DNA of 64,000 bases from Nematopogon swammerdamellus (lineage: Eukaryota > Arthropoda > Insecta > Lepidoptera > Adelidae). Positions 40,729 through 50,972 of this stretch are shown one piece after another (the stretch's first letter is position 1; every line of letters begins with the position of its first letter). A program made the position numbers and the translations under genes. The notes under the pieces were generated by a model, which had not been told where the DNA came from, did no database searches, and saw only the letters and a list, made by a program, of their open reading frames with translations. The stretch lies in assembly GCA_946902875.1 (NCBI GenBank), contig OX336340.1:2588351-2652350 (forward strand), written 5' to 3'.

Positions 40729-41152
40729 ATAAAAACCGCCTTCAAAAATGTATGAAATAAAAAAATAAAAATCGAACCCTAGAGTTGAAGGCGGTCGGTT
40801 ATTTTTGCTTGCTTTAGCACCACCGCCTTCAACTCTAGGGTTCGATTTTTATTTTTTTATTTCATACATTTTTGAAGGCGGTTTTTATATTTTTTTAAAT
40901 AGTTTTTTATTTCACAGTTTTTTTAGTAATTTTTATTTGCTATTAATGTATTCGGCGGAATTCCGCCTCACTTTCCAATCCGATCTTGACCAAAAAAAAA
41001 TGGGACCACCTTGGATCTAGACTGAACCGAACACAAAAAGAATCATCGAAATCGGTTCACAATTGGGGAAGATATTGCTGAACATACATAAAAAAAAATA
41101 CATACAGCCGAACATAGAACCTCCTCCTTTTTTGAAGTCGGTTAATAAAAAT
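40729..41152. mobile_element. MITE with 67-bp perfect hairpin
   Basis: 40729-40795 and 40822-40888 are exact reverse complements, 67 bp with a 26-base loop. The unit starts ATAAAAACCGCCTTCAAAAA. The right end at 41135-41150 is TTTTTTGAAGTCGGTTAA, so imperfect terminal repeats ACCGNCTTCAAAAA bound the whole ~420 bp. The interior (CGAAATCGGTTCAC, GAACATAGAACCTCC) matches a dispersed repeat I recall from many lepidopteran introns. A perfect 67-bp stem could be a processable double-stranded RNA if transcribed. Confidence 0.8.
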
Positions 41153-42289
41153 AGGTAGTAGCAGCATACTTGAGTGTGGGAATGTAAATATAATGTAATT
41201 AATATAAATATAATAATATACTATGAAATAATACATACAAGTGCGTACTAGTTAATTAAAAAATATACATGAATACATATGAATTACAGTTTATATAACA
41301 TATAATAGGTACCTAAATAAATACATACTTGTCCATTCATGTATAAAATCTTTTTTTAGCTATTTACTTCACCACAAATTAAAGTACACACACAAATAGA
41401 ATATTGACTGCTCCTGGACGTAAAAATAAGAGAAAAACAAAATTAAAAATGTATTCAAAGATATTTTCAAAGAAATATATCTTGAAAGCCTTCAGAAATT
41501 GCAGAGCTTCGCCATTTCTCCTCTTATTATTTTCTCCATCATAAAAGCCTACCTTTTAATGTATATTTAATTTGGAATTCTTTTATTTGCAAAGCCATCT
41601 AGCGATGGAAAGTAAGTTCGGTGACCTGGCGCGCCCCGTAACAAACGTAATTGTAGTTATGCGCCGCACTTCTAAATCTCCAGAGCCAGTGGTTCCCAAC
41701 CTGGAGGCTAAAACTCGAATAAAACTGTCTTTCATCTAAGGTAACCTTTGAGGAAATATTATATAGAGTTATCGCTCCGAAGAAATATACAGAGAAGCGG
41801 TGTTCCAGCGGCTGAGGTATGGGGTAAGGTAGCGGGGAGGCGGAGCGCAGAGTCGAGCGGAAGAGGGGACGCGCGCGGGGTGGGAAGCGTGCGGGAGACG
41901 GTCTGGCGGCCGGCGAGGGGGGCTCGCGCGGGGCGGGAAGCGTGCGGGAGAGAGGCAAGGGGTAGGGAGAACGATCGCACTCGTGCGTCGGTGAGCATAT
42001 TTTCTGTTCATATTGCCTTTTCATCTCCAGATTCGCCATCGCACCATCGCATCGACGAAGATGTGTAAATGTATTAGTTTAAGATGGCGAGGCGCGATCG
42101 CAGCAGGCAGGCGACGACTGCGAGCTGCGGCCTCTTGCGCTCGACTAAGAGACTTGAGGATCGTGAACCAAAACTCGGTGGAACATGTTAGTTGGCCGAG
42201 TAATTTATCTAGTACGCTAGTACATAATATATCTTTGAAGGTAACATAATTTGTTTTATAAGAACTGTTACTAGACAATGAAAGACGAA
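41153..42289. other. Unassigned; possible hAT left end at 41686
   Basis: 41153-41680 is AT-rich with nothing named. At 41686 CAGTGGTTCCCAACCTGGAGG is a canonical-looking hAT terminus. A weak mate, TTGAGAACCGCACCACTAG, lies at 42489-42507, but the flanking 8-mers do not match. 41805-42160 is GC-rich; its frames of 80-146 codons on both strands are low-complexity Arg/Pro/Ser strings without a domain I recognise. Confidence 0.35.
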
Positions 42290-42430
42290 TGTTTCCGTTC
42301 AGTTCAGTGTAACCGGCACGACCGAATGGAAGCAGTGACATGGCACTTAGTTCATCAACGTGTTATGGGCTGACATCACGGATGTTGTAGGTGATGTAGC
42401 CAACGGTGGCAGTTTCCATAAAAAATTTTT
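42290..42430 (+). mobile_element. S1 SINE, 3' part
   Basis: GTTTCCGTTCAGTTCAGTGTAACCGGCACGACCGAATGG ... GTGTTATGGGCTGACATCACGGATGTTGTAGGTGATGTAGCCAACGGTGGCAGTTTCCATAAAAA. Head and centre missing. Confidence 0.75.
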
Positions 42431-42818
42431 TTTTTTTAAAGTAGAGCCGGATTTTTTTTTGTAATAAAATTCAAGGTCAATAATGAAGATTGAGAACCGC
42501 ACCACTAGACGCAGTAAACCTACAATAATGACCAGCGGCTCCCCGTACGGGCGTGAGGGCCTTCGCCGAAGGTGCTATAAAGCGCCCGAAACGGCTACAG
42601 CGATTATACAACGCGTCGGAAGAGGATTTGACAAGGTAATAAAAGTTTAACGACAACCTTTGCGGCTGTTACTGCCCGGCTAATGGTTATATGTTGGGTT
42701 GTATTTCCTCACAAGTGAGACTTGGGTTATTTCAACGAGACCAGTTAACGCAAAGGCAAATATATTGTTTTTTTTTTTTTTTTTTTTTTTTTATTGATAC
42801 GCGAGACCCTTGGCGCCG

Positions 42819-43601
42819 TCAGCATGGATTGTTGAGCCGACGACGCCCAAAAGCATTCGTTTTAGAACGGGGGCTGCGAATGCCGTGCCGGCGTGACAGA
42901 TGCCTTTTTACGCGTCTCTTGAATGATCCCAAGTCATACACTGAAGGAAACACATCAGGAGGAAGTGCATTCCAGAGTTTCGCAGTGCGGAAGATAAAAG
43001 AAATACTGGAGCGCTTAGTCCGCACTTTATGCAGCTCTACAGTATAGGGATGCATTCCCTGTCTGTTACGCGTGGACCTATGGTGAAATGGTGAAGTCGG
43101 AATTGTTTCGAACAGCTCCTCAGAGCATTCACCGTTGAACAGTCGATAGAACACACTTAGTGAACCTATGTCTCTACGGAGCTGCAAAGGTTCAAGTTTG
43201 CAGGACACTTCAAAGTCGTTAACTTGGCGAACTGCACGTCTTTGGATCGAGTCTAACAAGCCAAGTCGATACTGAGCAGCCCCACCCCAAAGATGCGAGC
43301 AATACTCCACGCATGACCTCACCTGCGACTTATACAGCAGCAGAATTTGGTCAGGCGTAAAGTATCTCCGCGCCTTGTTCAGGACGCCCAGCTTTTTAGA
43401 GGCAAGCTTAGCTTTGTCCTCGATGTGACGGCCGAAGTTGAGTTCGCGGGTTAAGTCCACTCCAAGGATACTAAAGTGGTCATCGACGTTCAACCTTGTG
43501 CCCTGGAATTCGGGAGCTGAGCGAAATGGCGATTTTTTCGCACTAAACGCACATGCCTGTGTTTTAGTTGCGTTGAACTGTACCAGATTTTCTGGCCCCA
43601 T
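42819..43601 (-). pseudogene. LINE-G reverse transcriptase, thumb and C-terminus (frame 2)
   Basis: About 260 codons continuing the previous frame after the one-base shift near 43590: ENLVQFNATKTQACAFSAKK, ILGVDLTRELNFGRHIEDKA, LGVLNKARRYFTPDQILLLY, QVRSCVEYCSHLW, LDSIQRRAVRQV, GSLSVFYRLFNGECSEEL, FRTAKLWNALPPDVF, DLGSFKRRVKRHL. It stops at NNPC. The ATG at its start is incidental. The single frameshift and otherwise open reading suggest a fairly young insertion. Confidence 0.88.
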
Positions 43602-45034
43602 AATGAAATTAGGTGCAGGGTTTTCTCAATTTCAACAACAACACTACGCCTGCCCTCCTCCACTTCCTCCTTACTGGCACTGGGGCGGCTGCCGTAGCGT
43701 CCGTGTACCGTGCTGTCATCTGCATAACAATGAATATCACCAAGGGATAGTAAGTCATTGATATGCAGAAGGAACAGCGTAGGCGATATCACGGAGCCTT
43801 GTGGAACGCCAGCGTTCACAGCCATGGCATCGGAACAGCAGCCGTCTACTAGGACCTGAATACTGCGGCCATGCAGGAAGTCGGCGATCCAGTCGCACAG
43901 ATCGGAGGGGAGGCCGTAGGACGGCAGCTTGGATAGAAGTGCCTTGTACCAGACGCGGCCAAAGGCCTTTGATATATCTAGACCAATAGCCATAGCTTCA
44001 CCAAAGTCTTCAAGCGATTGACCCCAGAGGTGGGTGACGTACACTAGTAGATCCCCGGCCGAACGCTTTGGCCTAAATCCGTATTGCCTGTCGGAGATGA
44101 GGTCATTGGTCTCTAGGTACGTCATTATTTGAGCGTTAATAACTCGCTCCATCACCTTGCAAAGTAGGGAGGTAACCGCTATCGGACGATAGTTGGCAGG
44201 GTCAGAACGATCGCCTTTCTTTGGGACCGGCTGGACGTAGGTAGACTTCCAAGCCGATGGCACCTGGCCAGAGGAATAGGACAGGCGGAACAGGCGTGTG
44301 AGGATAGGGGCCAACTCAGGAGCACACATCTTCAGCACCAGAGCGGGGATCCTGTCGGGTCCACTCGCTTTCCTGACATCCAGACCGAGCAGCTCCTTCC
44401 GTACGGTGCGTTGACGAAACTGCACCTTTGGCATGGAGCACTCGCATCTGGGGATTGACGGAGGTGACGCACCACCGTCATCCAGGCGTGAGTTTCGCGC
44501 AAAGAGGGACACTAAGAGGTCGGCTTTCTCTTTGGCAGAATGAGCGAGGGAACCGTCAGGTCCCTCCAATGGAGGAAGTGCAGAGCGACAGAAGTTCAGC
44601 TGAGCAGACTTGGCCAGGGACCAGAATTCACGGCTTCCCGATGGATGACTGATCAACCGATCACCAATTCTGCGCACGTGGTCAGACTTCGCCCTTAATA
44701 TTACTTTCTTGCTTAATCTGGAGGCAACGTTGAAGGCGTGCTTCAGTTTGGAGACTTCCGAACCCTGTCTAGAGCGGGCACGGGACCATGCCGTAAATGC
44801 TGTTTCTTTCTTAGCTACAGCTTCAGCACAGTCCCGATTATACCATGGCTGACTTTTACCCCCGAGGGATACAGTAGCGTGCGGTATGAATAATTCCATG
44901 CCTGCTTGTATCACTTCGGAGATGGCGTCAGCACAGCTAGACGGGTCCAGGGAGCTAAAGCACATCCGCCTCCAAGGGTATGAGGCGTAAAATTCACGCA
45001 ACCCATCCCAATCCGCTGACTTATAATGCCACAC
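43490..45034 (-). pseudogene. LINE-G reverse transcriptase, linker and palm (frame 1)
   Basis: About 514 codons. Residues 1-190 are the endonuclease-RT linker (WHYKSADWDGL, PWYNRDCAEAV). The RT follows: RKASGPDRIPALVLK, VPKKGDRSDPANYRPIAVTS, DRQYGFRPKRSAGDLL, motif A GLDISKAFGRVW, motif B NAGVPQGSVISPTLF and motif C CYADDSTV. The catalytic aspartates LD and YADD are present. The second Asp of the usual DxxKAFDRVW is Gly here, which is unusual but not itself a metal ligand. The frame runs off at LISLWGQ, where a one-base shift moves coding to the other frame. The listed start is GTG, so it is not a true initiation site. Confidence 0.88.
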
Positions 45035-45230
45035 ACGACGTGCACGTGTGTAATTGTTATGACCATTGCAATAAAGAAAGCAAGCATATAACTTACATCA
45101 TTCGAAATTCGTCTATCCCAGTCAGTATTTATGTTTAAAAAGCTTATTCTGACTCACAATAACGATCTGGAATTATCATAGGCACATTATATCGCTTCCA
45201 AGTTTGATTTTAGAACAATTAAAATAGTTA

Positions 45231-45669
45231 TACACGGTGTTGCAACCCCAACCGTAAAACCCGAAAGGGGGTGATTCTGTACGTGAAATAGAACAACTTT
45301 TGTTCTACGACTTTTTAACTTTGAAGAAAAAAAAAATTTTTTCTCCATACATCCGACCAGTTCAGTGTAGCCGGCACGATCAAAGGGGGGAAGCAATGGC
45401 ATGGCACCTAGTTCACCCGGTGTTATGGGCTGACATCACGGACGTTGTAGGTGATGTAGCCAACCGTGTCAGTTTCCATAAAAAAAAAACATTTTGAGAA
45501 TAGGCATTAAAAATTTGTATGGAAAAAATATATATTTTAGTTTAAAAAAAAAAATTCGCCACAGAAATTGTTTAGTTTCACATATTGTGAAACTAAACAA
45601 ATACAATATTATAGAATAACCCCCTTATGTCAGTTAAAAATATTACGGGGGCAACTGCAACACCGTGTA
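45231..45669. mobile_element. TA-flanked MITE containing an S1 SINE
   Basis: Terminal inverted repeats TACACGGTGTTGCA (45231-45244) and TGCAACACCGTGTA (45656-45669) with TA on both sides. Without the nested SINE the element is ~300 bp, with further inverted sequences inside (a TTTAGTTTCACAATATG-type palindrome at 45571-45600). No ORF. A TA duplication is consistent with Tc1/mariner mobilisation. Confidence 0.75.
45352..45490 (+). mobile_element. S1 SINE, 3' part, inside a MITE
   Basis: CCAGTTCAGTGTAGCCGGCACGATCAAAGGGGGG...ACGTTGTAGGTGATGTAGCCAACCGTGTCAGTTTCCATAAAAAAAAAA. It is bounded by MITE interior on both sides, so it is younger than the MITE. 5'-truncated. Confidence 0.8.
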
Positions 45670-45871
45670 TAGACGACTGCTATGACGGCACAAGTGAACA
45701 CAGATATAAGATTACAAAACATTTATCAGCGAAAAACACTCAATGTACACGGTTTGCATCGTTCTTCACATGTACTCTAAACACATAGCCAGTAGCTACC
45801 TACATGAAATTAGCGTTAACTGATTGACCTCAGGTAACATTGGCTGTAAAATAGATTGAAATTAATTATTT

Positions 45872-46120
45872 TTTTTATGGACACTGACACGGTTGGCTAT
45901 ATCACCTACCTACACAACATCCGTGATGTCAGCCCGTAACACCGGGTTAACTAGGTGCCATATGAGTGCTTCCCTTCATTTTCATGTCGGCTACACTGAA
46001 CTGGACGGAAAATAGGAACTATTTATATAGCCGTTTCGACGGACGTTTCATTCAGTGCGGTGGTACCAACCCGGGCGCGATAAACCCTACAACCTAGTAA
46101 GGTAAGAAGGGAAGGGTCCA
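45872..46120 (-). mobile_element. S1 SINE body
   Basis: TTTTTTTATGGACACTGACACGGTTGGCTATATCACCTACCTACACAACATCCG (with a 4-base CTAC insertion), through AACCCGGGCGCGATAAACCCTACAACCTAGTAAGG to GGGAAGGGTCC. Head missing. Confidence 0.8.
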
Positions 46121-46124
46121 AAGG

Positions 46125-47080
46125 ACATAGGGTCTCTCTTATAGTTACAGGAAAATCTTAAGTATTAAATTTCTCACGGAAATCGGAATTTATTTAATTA
46201 TGTATTTATTGGCACAAACAACATAAATATGTGATAACATGCTAAAATAAAAATTACATAAGATCTAATTTACCGACATAGTTCCTAAACGTTTGTACAA
46301 CTACTTACCTGCAGTACTATAACAAAAGAAAAGAGAAGACTTTAAAACACAAATTAAATATATGTATATTATTATATAGATTCAGATTCAGATATTTATT
46401 TCGCCATAAAGAACACACATCAATAACAATATTACATTGAGACATATGGATATTCAGTATGGTTCGTCATCATTTTTTTTTGTCCTCTCTCGTTCAGCAA
46501 TGCAATCTATAAGGAAGAACCAGGTAAAAAACCTTACAGAGCTTATTTTAAATATAACATACTATATCTAAGCAAAAAAATTTAAAATATTAAGTCAAGA
46601 TATACCCATTATATAAGATAATAAAATACAAAACAAAGAACATAGGGTTCAGACAAGTTATTAATAAAATTTGAGTTTTTGCATATACACAATTTGAATT
46701 ATCAAAGTCAGCAGAATTTTTATTCACAGTAAGAAAAAAATTCACTTACTTAACTTATAAAATGGATTGTCTAAGATAAATATTTTCAGCTGACTCTGGA
46801 ACTCATTGTCACTATTTATTGATTTTATATAAAAAATGTAATTTATATAATAATAAATAAATTTTATATAATAAATTAAATTACAGAACCCTCTCCACGT
46901 GAGGTCGACTAGCTTGTGCGCTTTTTTTAATTTCTTTTATAAATACACACCTTTTTCAGATATACAGACATCTTTTTCGCAACTCCATGTAAAACAACTA
47001 TTTTATGAGCATACATATATAAATCGCCTTCCGTGCTTATTTCTAAAGACAGCCCCTGCTTCACTTTACAGTCGTCGGAC
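46125..47080. other. AT-rich, no recognisable feature
   Basis: Low-complexity AT-rich sequence. It includes a short degenerate LINE-H-like start (GATTCAGATTCAGATATTTATTTCGCC near 46380). No ORF above ~80 codons with a recognisable product. Confidence 0.5.
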
Positions 47081-47299
47081 CTATTCTGGCGTCAAAATCC
47101 TCGTTGTACAATCACCCCCGAATAAGCACTCGAAGCTCGAGGGATGACAGACCATTAATTGAATCCCCGCTAATTCGCAGCCTTCGCAGGTTAAGTCGTC
47201 AACACACTGATCTAAGCAATCCGGTCCAGTCTGCGGAACCAATCGGATTGTAGTATTGCAACCCGCATTTTTATTCCACACACTAAAAAGTATATACAT
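47081..47299 (-). CDS. Cysteine-rich ORF or terminal exon, unknown
   Basis: The minus-strand frame contains NAGCNTTIRLVPQTGPDCLD, QCVDDLTCEGCEL, LMVCHPSSFECLFGGDC and ends RILTPE before a stop: eight cysteines in ~55 residues, not low-complexity. Immediately 5' of the conserved part, TATACTTTTTAG resembles a splice acceptor, so it may be a last exon rather than a 72-residue gene. No repeat elsewhere in the window resembles it and no signal peptide is visible. I do not recognise the family. It could also be an uncharacterised repeat fragment. Confidence 0.3.
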   Translation of the reverse strand: MYILFSVWNKNAGCNTTIRLVPQTGPDCLDQCVDDLTCEGCELAGIQLMVCHPSSFECLFGGDCTTRILTPE

Positions 47300-47311
47300 T
47301 TGTCCTAGAGT

Positions 47312-47672
47312 CCTAGCTTCGAATCCGGTCGACGTGTACCATTGAGTTTTTTCTGACGAAACAATTTACGTGCTTTACCTACACCTGCTGCTTCACAGTT
47401 CGGAACCGATGAAAAACTATAGGTCCCTTCCCTTGCCCGTTACTAGATGGTAGGCTCAAATTGTAGCTGACCGTAGGAGTAGGGAAAACCGTACTTGATG
47501 TAAGATGGCCGCATAGCAGGCTCGGATGTGTTTTCCTTTAGTCCAGTATAGCCAGCAATCCAAAAGGTAAGTCTCCGGTGTCGCATGTACCTTCTCGGAG
47601 GTCATATGGCTGATCGGGCCATTTGCTTTGTATCCCTATGAATCAGGTACCCATTACATATGGCATAACAAA
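47312..47672 (+). mobile_element. S3 SINE, head truncated
   Basis: Starts at box B (GCTTCGAATCCGGTCG) and continues ACGTGTACCATTGAGTTTTTTCTGACGAAAC, CTACACCTGCTGCTTCACAGTTCGG, ACTAGATGGTAGGCTCAAATTGTAGC and GTAAGATGGCCGCATAGCAG to a decayed CATTACATATGGCATAAC tail. 47680-48010 is AT-rich without features. Confidence 0.8.
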
Positions 47673-48011
47673 CAAACAAAATACAAGTATAACAATTTAC
47701 GATTGAATGAAAAATAATTGATTTTTCGATGTAAAATTATTTATATAGGTACTAATCGATAGTCAAATTACACATGGTACCTAAAACTGTCCCTATAAAT
47801 ATAATTTCGGAATACATCCATTGAGAATTATCGATTCAATCAACACCTCTACGATTGCAGTTTTGACTGATTTCGCACGTGAATGTGGTTCAAGCTTAAG
47901 TTCCACATGCTCAAATATTCATGCACATGTGCGACAAAAAAAATATTTATCTTTTTTTATCTTATTTTTATAAGTATTAAGCGCTCATCTTGGCTCTTGA
48001 TGATTATTGTT

Positions 48012-48180
48012 TTTTTATAGTAAGAGCGACATGGGGCGGCGAGCAACCCATGAGGTGTGTAACGACGCCCATGGACATTCGGTCGTACACGGGGGCTGCG
48101 AATACCATGCCGGCCTGAAAGGTGTCTATTCACGCCTATCTTGAAGGACCCGAGACTAGACTTGGGAGAAATTTTGTAAA
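48012..48180 (-). pseudogene. LINE-G C-terminal fragment with 3' end
   Basis: The minus strand carries SSLGSFKIGVNRHLSGRHGI-like coding (AAGTCTAGTCTCGGGTCC...GGCATGGTATTCGCAGCC), then the 3' end to ATGTCGCTCTTACTATAAAAAA. It matches 8170-8402. 48181-48860 contains possible TE pieces (GTCCGTTTGTCCGTCC near 48490) that I cannot assign. Confidence 0.65.
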
Positions 48181-48864
48181 AAAATTCCGCTAGTGCTGCG
48201 TTACGACTAAACCTGATTAGCCTGATCCGAAAAAAATTTGCGGACGCTCCGCTTAGTGTGCGACGCCTCTCGGCGTCCGGACTCAGCCGGAGAGTAACAC
48301 ACGAGAGTATCTCTCAGCCGGCGCTGGTCGCACTTCTCTCGTCCTTCTTTCAAAACGAGAGGACATTTCATAATTACGGCGCCTTTCCTCTCAGATGAGC
48401 GTTCCTCTCGTCCGTCGTTGCTACAGGATGAGGCTTTTTAGGGGTTCCCAACGGTAAAAAAATAACCCTTATAGAATCACTTCGTTGTCCGTTTGTCCGT
48501 CCGTCTATCTGTATGTCGCAGGCAGACCCTTATCTTCTAAGCTTTAAGTCCTAGAAAATTTTAACTATGTATGAAATGGATTATTGTGTAACACACAAAG
48601 TTCAGGTGATATATATACGAAAAAAATGTGTACTGGTCAGAATCGGGCCATACAGTGAAAATAAAAATAGTAATATAAGTATACTATAATTAAACAGCAA
48701 GACAGTAAGGGCAAGGCCGAAGGCCTAACTGCGTTCGAGTTTTTCGAAGAAAGTGAGTTCTGAAGAAGAAGAAAGCGTTTGGATAAAGGAATGGATACAT
48801 CCCTCGAAGTAAGTCAATTAGAGCCAGCTAAAAGAATGTGGTATGATATGATAGACTGGTACTA

Positions 48865-48917
48865 ACTGATACGGAACCCTCAGCGCATCAGTCTAACTCG
48901 TACTTGACCGGCTTTTT
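48865..48917 (-). repeat. Family A hairpin end
   Basis: ACTGATACGGAACCCTCAGCGCATCAGTCTAACTCGTACTTGACCGGCTTTTTT. The hairpin is partly decayed and the rest of the element is absent. Confidence 0.6.
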
Positions 48918-48934
48918 TTAAATGAAAAACAAGA

Positions 48935-49035
48935 TGATTGACTCTGCCAAGGGACCAATAGTACAGTCGACAGAGCAAAAATTTACCTCACCTCGCGAAA
49001 TCACGCTCAGTAAGGCGCCATACTCAAAATTTCGA
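48935..49035 (-). mobile_element. LINE-F 3' fragment
   Basis: ACTCTGCCAAGGGACCAATAGTACAGTCGACAGAGCAAAAATTTACC...CTCGCGAAATCACGCTCAGTAAGGCGCCAT is the reverse of the LINE-F 3' end (27415-27500). Confidence 0.6.
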
Positions 49036-49092
49036 CCCATTATTGCTCGTAACAATTCAGATGTGATTACATTATCATAAGTCAGTAAATTT

Positions 49093-49478
49093 TTAAGTGA
49101 CCGAGTGGTTCGGGCATCGGCTTCTAATGCGAGAGGTCCGAGGTTCGAATCCGATCGGCGTGTACTGATGATTTTTTTTTACGAAAAAATTTACATGCAT
49201 ACCTACACCTGCTGCTTCACCGTTCGGAACCGGTGTAAAACTGTAGGTCCGTTCCTTTGCCCCTTACTAGGTGGTAGACTCAAATTGTAGACGACTGGGT
49301 TGGTACCACCGTACTGGATGTAAGATTGCCGCATAGCAGCCTCGGTTGTGTTCTCCTCTAGTCCCAGTATAGGAAATCCAGGGAAGACCTACCTTCTCGG
49401 AGGTGATATTGGCTGATCGGAGCATGTGCTTTGGCCCCTCCGAATCAGCCACACATGCCGGATTACTTAAAAAAAATA
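49093..49478 (+). mobile_element. S3 SINE, full length
   Basis: Box A GTGACCGAGTGG, box B AGGTTCGAATCC, then the shared centre (GTAAAACTGTAGGTCCGTTCC, ACTAGGTGGTAGACTCAAATTGTAG, GGGTTGGTACCACCGTACTGGATG) and the tail GCCGGATTACTTAAAAAAA. The strand order and spacing match 11061-11471. Confidence 0.88.
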
Positions 49479-49744
49479 GTACTTATAATCCGAATTATGG
49501 ACTACCCACGCAATCCAAACATTTTCAGTTTCGTAAGGGCATATTTTGGACTCTCACAAAAGAGGTAAACCCTACCACTTGGCTTAGAGCTGCTCAAATT
49601 ACAAGTTATATTAATTACGTCGAGAGGTGATTTAATTTGTACGCAGGCGTGGTCGTCAGTGTGAACTTAGGACTGACCGGTTCTGTGAAGTGAGGCGTTC
49701 GTTGTAGGGAATATCTTTCCCCACTCCTACAATCCTACAATCCA

Positions 49745-49978
49745 CGGATTCGTTTTAGTCGACCTCTCGTTCAGTGCGGTGGTACCAACCCGGGCGGATT
49801 AAACCCTACCACCTAGTAAGGTAAGAAGAGAAGGATCCTACAGTTTTACGTACAATCCGAACCACGGTCAGCCTCGAACGGTCGAGCGGTCACCCATCCA
49901 TTCACTGATCGCGCCCAGGTGTGCTTATGATCCGACCGACAGCCAACCGACCGCACCACTGAGCTACCGAGGCTGGCA
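49745..49978 (-). mobile_element. S1 SINE, head half
   Basis: Minus sense from TGCCAGCCTCGGTAGCTCAGTGGTGCGGTCGGTTGGCTGTCGG (box A) through GGTTCGGATTG to CCCGGGTTGGTACCACCGCACTGAACGAG. The 5S-like block reads GCGATCAGTGAATGGATGGGTGACCGC. The 3' part of the body is missing. Confidence 0.82.
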
Positions 49979-50054
49979 ATAAAACTAAATTATAATCAGT
50001 GTCAATAGTAGACATGTCTAGGCAGTTTATGCAAATGTATGTATCGAGTATCTA

Positions 50055-50103
50055 TTGTTTGTTAGTACATAATACATAATATGTATTATGTACTAACAAA
50101 CAA
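50055..50103. repeat. Near-perfect 49-bp AT palindrome
   Basis: 24-bp exact inverted arms (TTGTTTGTTAGTACATAATACATA) around one base, with a partly matching extension outward (TATCTA / TAGATA). Such palindromes can extrude cruciforms and are prone to assembly error. Confidence 0.9.
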
Positions 50104-50161
50104 CAGATAGATATATTATATAAGTATTCGTCTATGGATTATCAATATCAATATCCATTTA

Positions 50162-50550
50162 CTAATAATAAATCTGTAAGTGATGGTCGTGGAGTAAGTT
50201 ACCTACTTTGTTTTATGAGAAACTGCGTCTGTAGACTCTATGTATGTAATGAAAAACTATGTAAAACTAAATTGGCGATTTTTAGAAATATTTTCTGATG
50301 TATGTATGTATGTATGTTGATCCATAACTCTTAAACCGATCATCCGAATTCGATGAAACTTAGTACAAGCACATTTAGCTATATAAGACACAGGATAGGC
50401 TAAATAAAATTCAGTTCCCGTTACGATAAGATGTGACTCTCATACAAACCGAATTGTTCCGCGCGCCGAAATAATGGTACGGTAGCGGGCTTACTTACTT
50501 TCTTCTTTTGAAATCCCAATTTCACGCGAGCGAAGCCGCCGGCAAAAGGT
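50162..50550 (+). repeat. Family D repeat, complete copy
   Basis: CTAATAATAAATCTGTAAGTGATGGTCGTGGAGTAAGTTACC ... a GTAT run ... ACCGATCATCCGAATTCGATGAAAC ... GACACAGGATAGGC ... CGAATTGTTCCGCGCGCCG ... CACGCGAGCGAAGCCGCCGGCAAAAGG. Best uninterrupted D copy. Confidence 0.78.
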
Positions 50551-50828
50551 ATGCGAAATAAGATATTAACATTTTGTATTTAGTAAAAAGACTAATCGCA
50601 ACAAAGGAACAGCCTGAAGGCAATATTTCGCCGACTCACAGCTCGCGGCGAGAGCGCGGTCTGTTCTATCTAGCATCCGCGCTCCTGGGGCGGCGCGGCG
50701 AACTGAGAAGACGTACCCTTCAGGCAATCATTAGTACTCATCCCGCCTGTCTGTCGCTCTCTCAACGTGTTGAAACGTATTCGCGTAGTTAGGGATTCGA
50801 AATGTACTTGAAGATTTTGGGTATGACA

Positions 50829-50972
50829 ACCCGCCCGGGTTGCTACCACCGCACTGAATGAAACGTCGTCGGTCGAAACAGATAGTCTGTGTTTTCCGTC
50901 CAGTTCAGTGTAGCCGGCACGACCGAAGGGAAGCACTGACATGGCACCTAGTTCACCCGGTGTTATGGGCTG
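50829..50972 (+). mobile_element. S1 SINE, left part, split by LTR retrotransposon 2
   Basis: AACCCGCCCGGGTTGCTACCACCGCACTGAATG ... CAGTTCAGTGTAGCC ... CACCCGGTGTTATGGGCTG, continuing after the LTR element at 57729 (GCTGACATCGCGGATGTTG). The break falls in GGGCTGACATC, and GCTG is the duplicated target. Confidence 0.92.

Larger units (their letters stand above)
42767..45090 (-). mobile_element. LINE-G, 5'-truncated Jockey/CR1-like retrotransposon
   Basis: The most complete LINE in the window. It has poly(A) at 42793-42767 (T run on the plus strand), a 3' UTR of only ~25 bp, and the reverse transcriptase domain in two frames. The 5' end is near 45090, so the ORF1 protein and almost all of the endonuclease are missing. 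The frame stays open from the first GTG at 45034 upstream to a stop near 45090 and includes RARRVWHYKSADW. Related 3' ends occur at 5250, 8170, 10520, 24946, 31905, 38170 and 48015. No target duplication was found. Confidence 0.88.

Noticed and set aside
41686..42507. Complete hAT element
   Set aside because: The left CAGTGGTTCCCAACC end looks right, but the right end is weak and the flanking 8-mers (TCCAGAGC and GACGCAGT) do not match.
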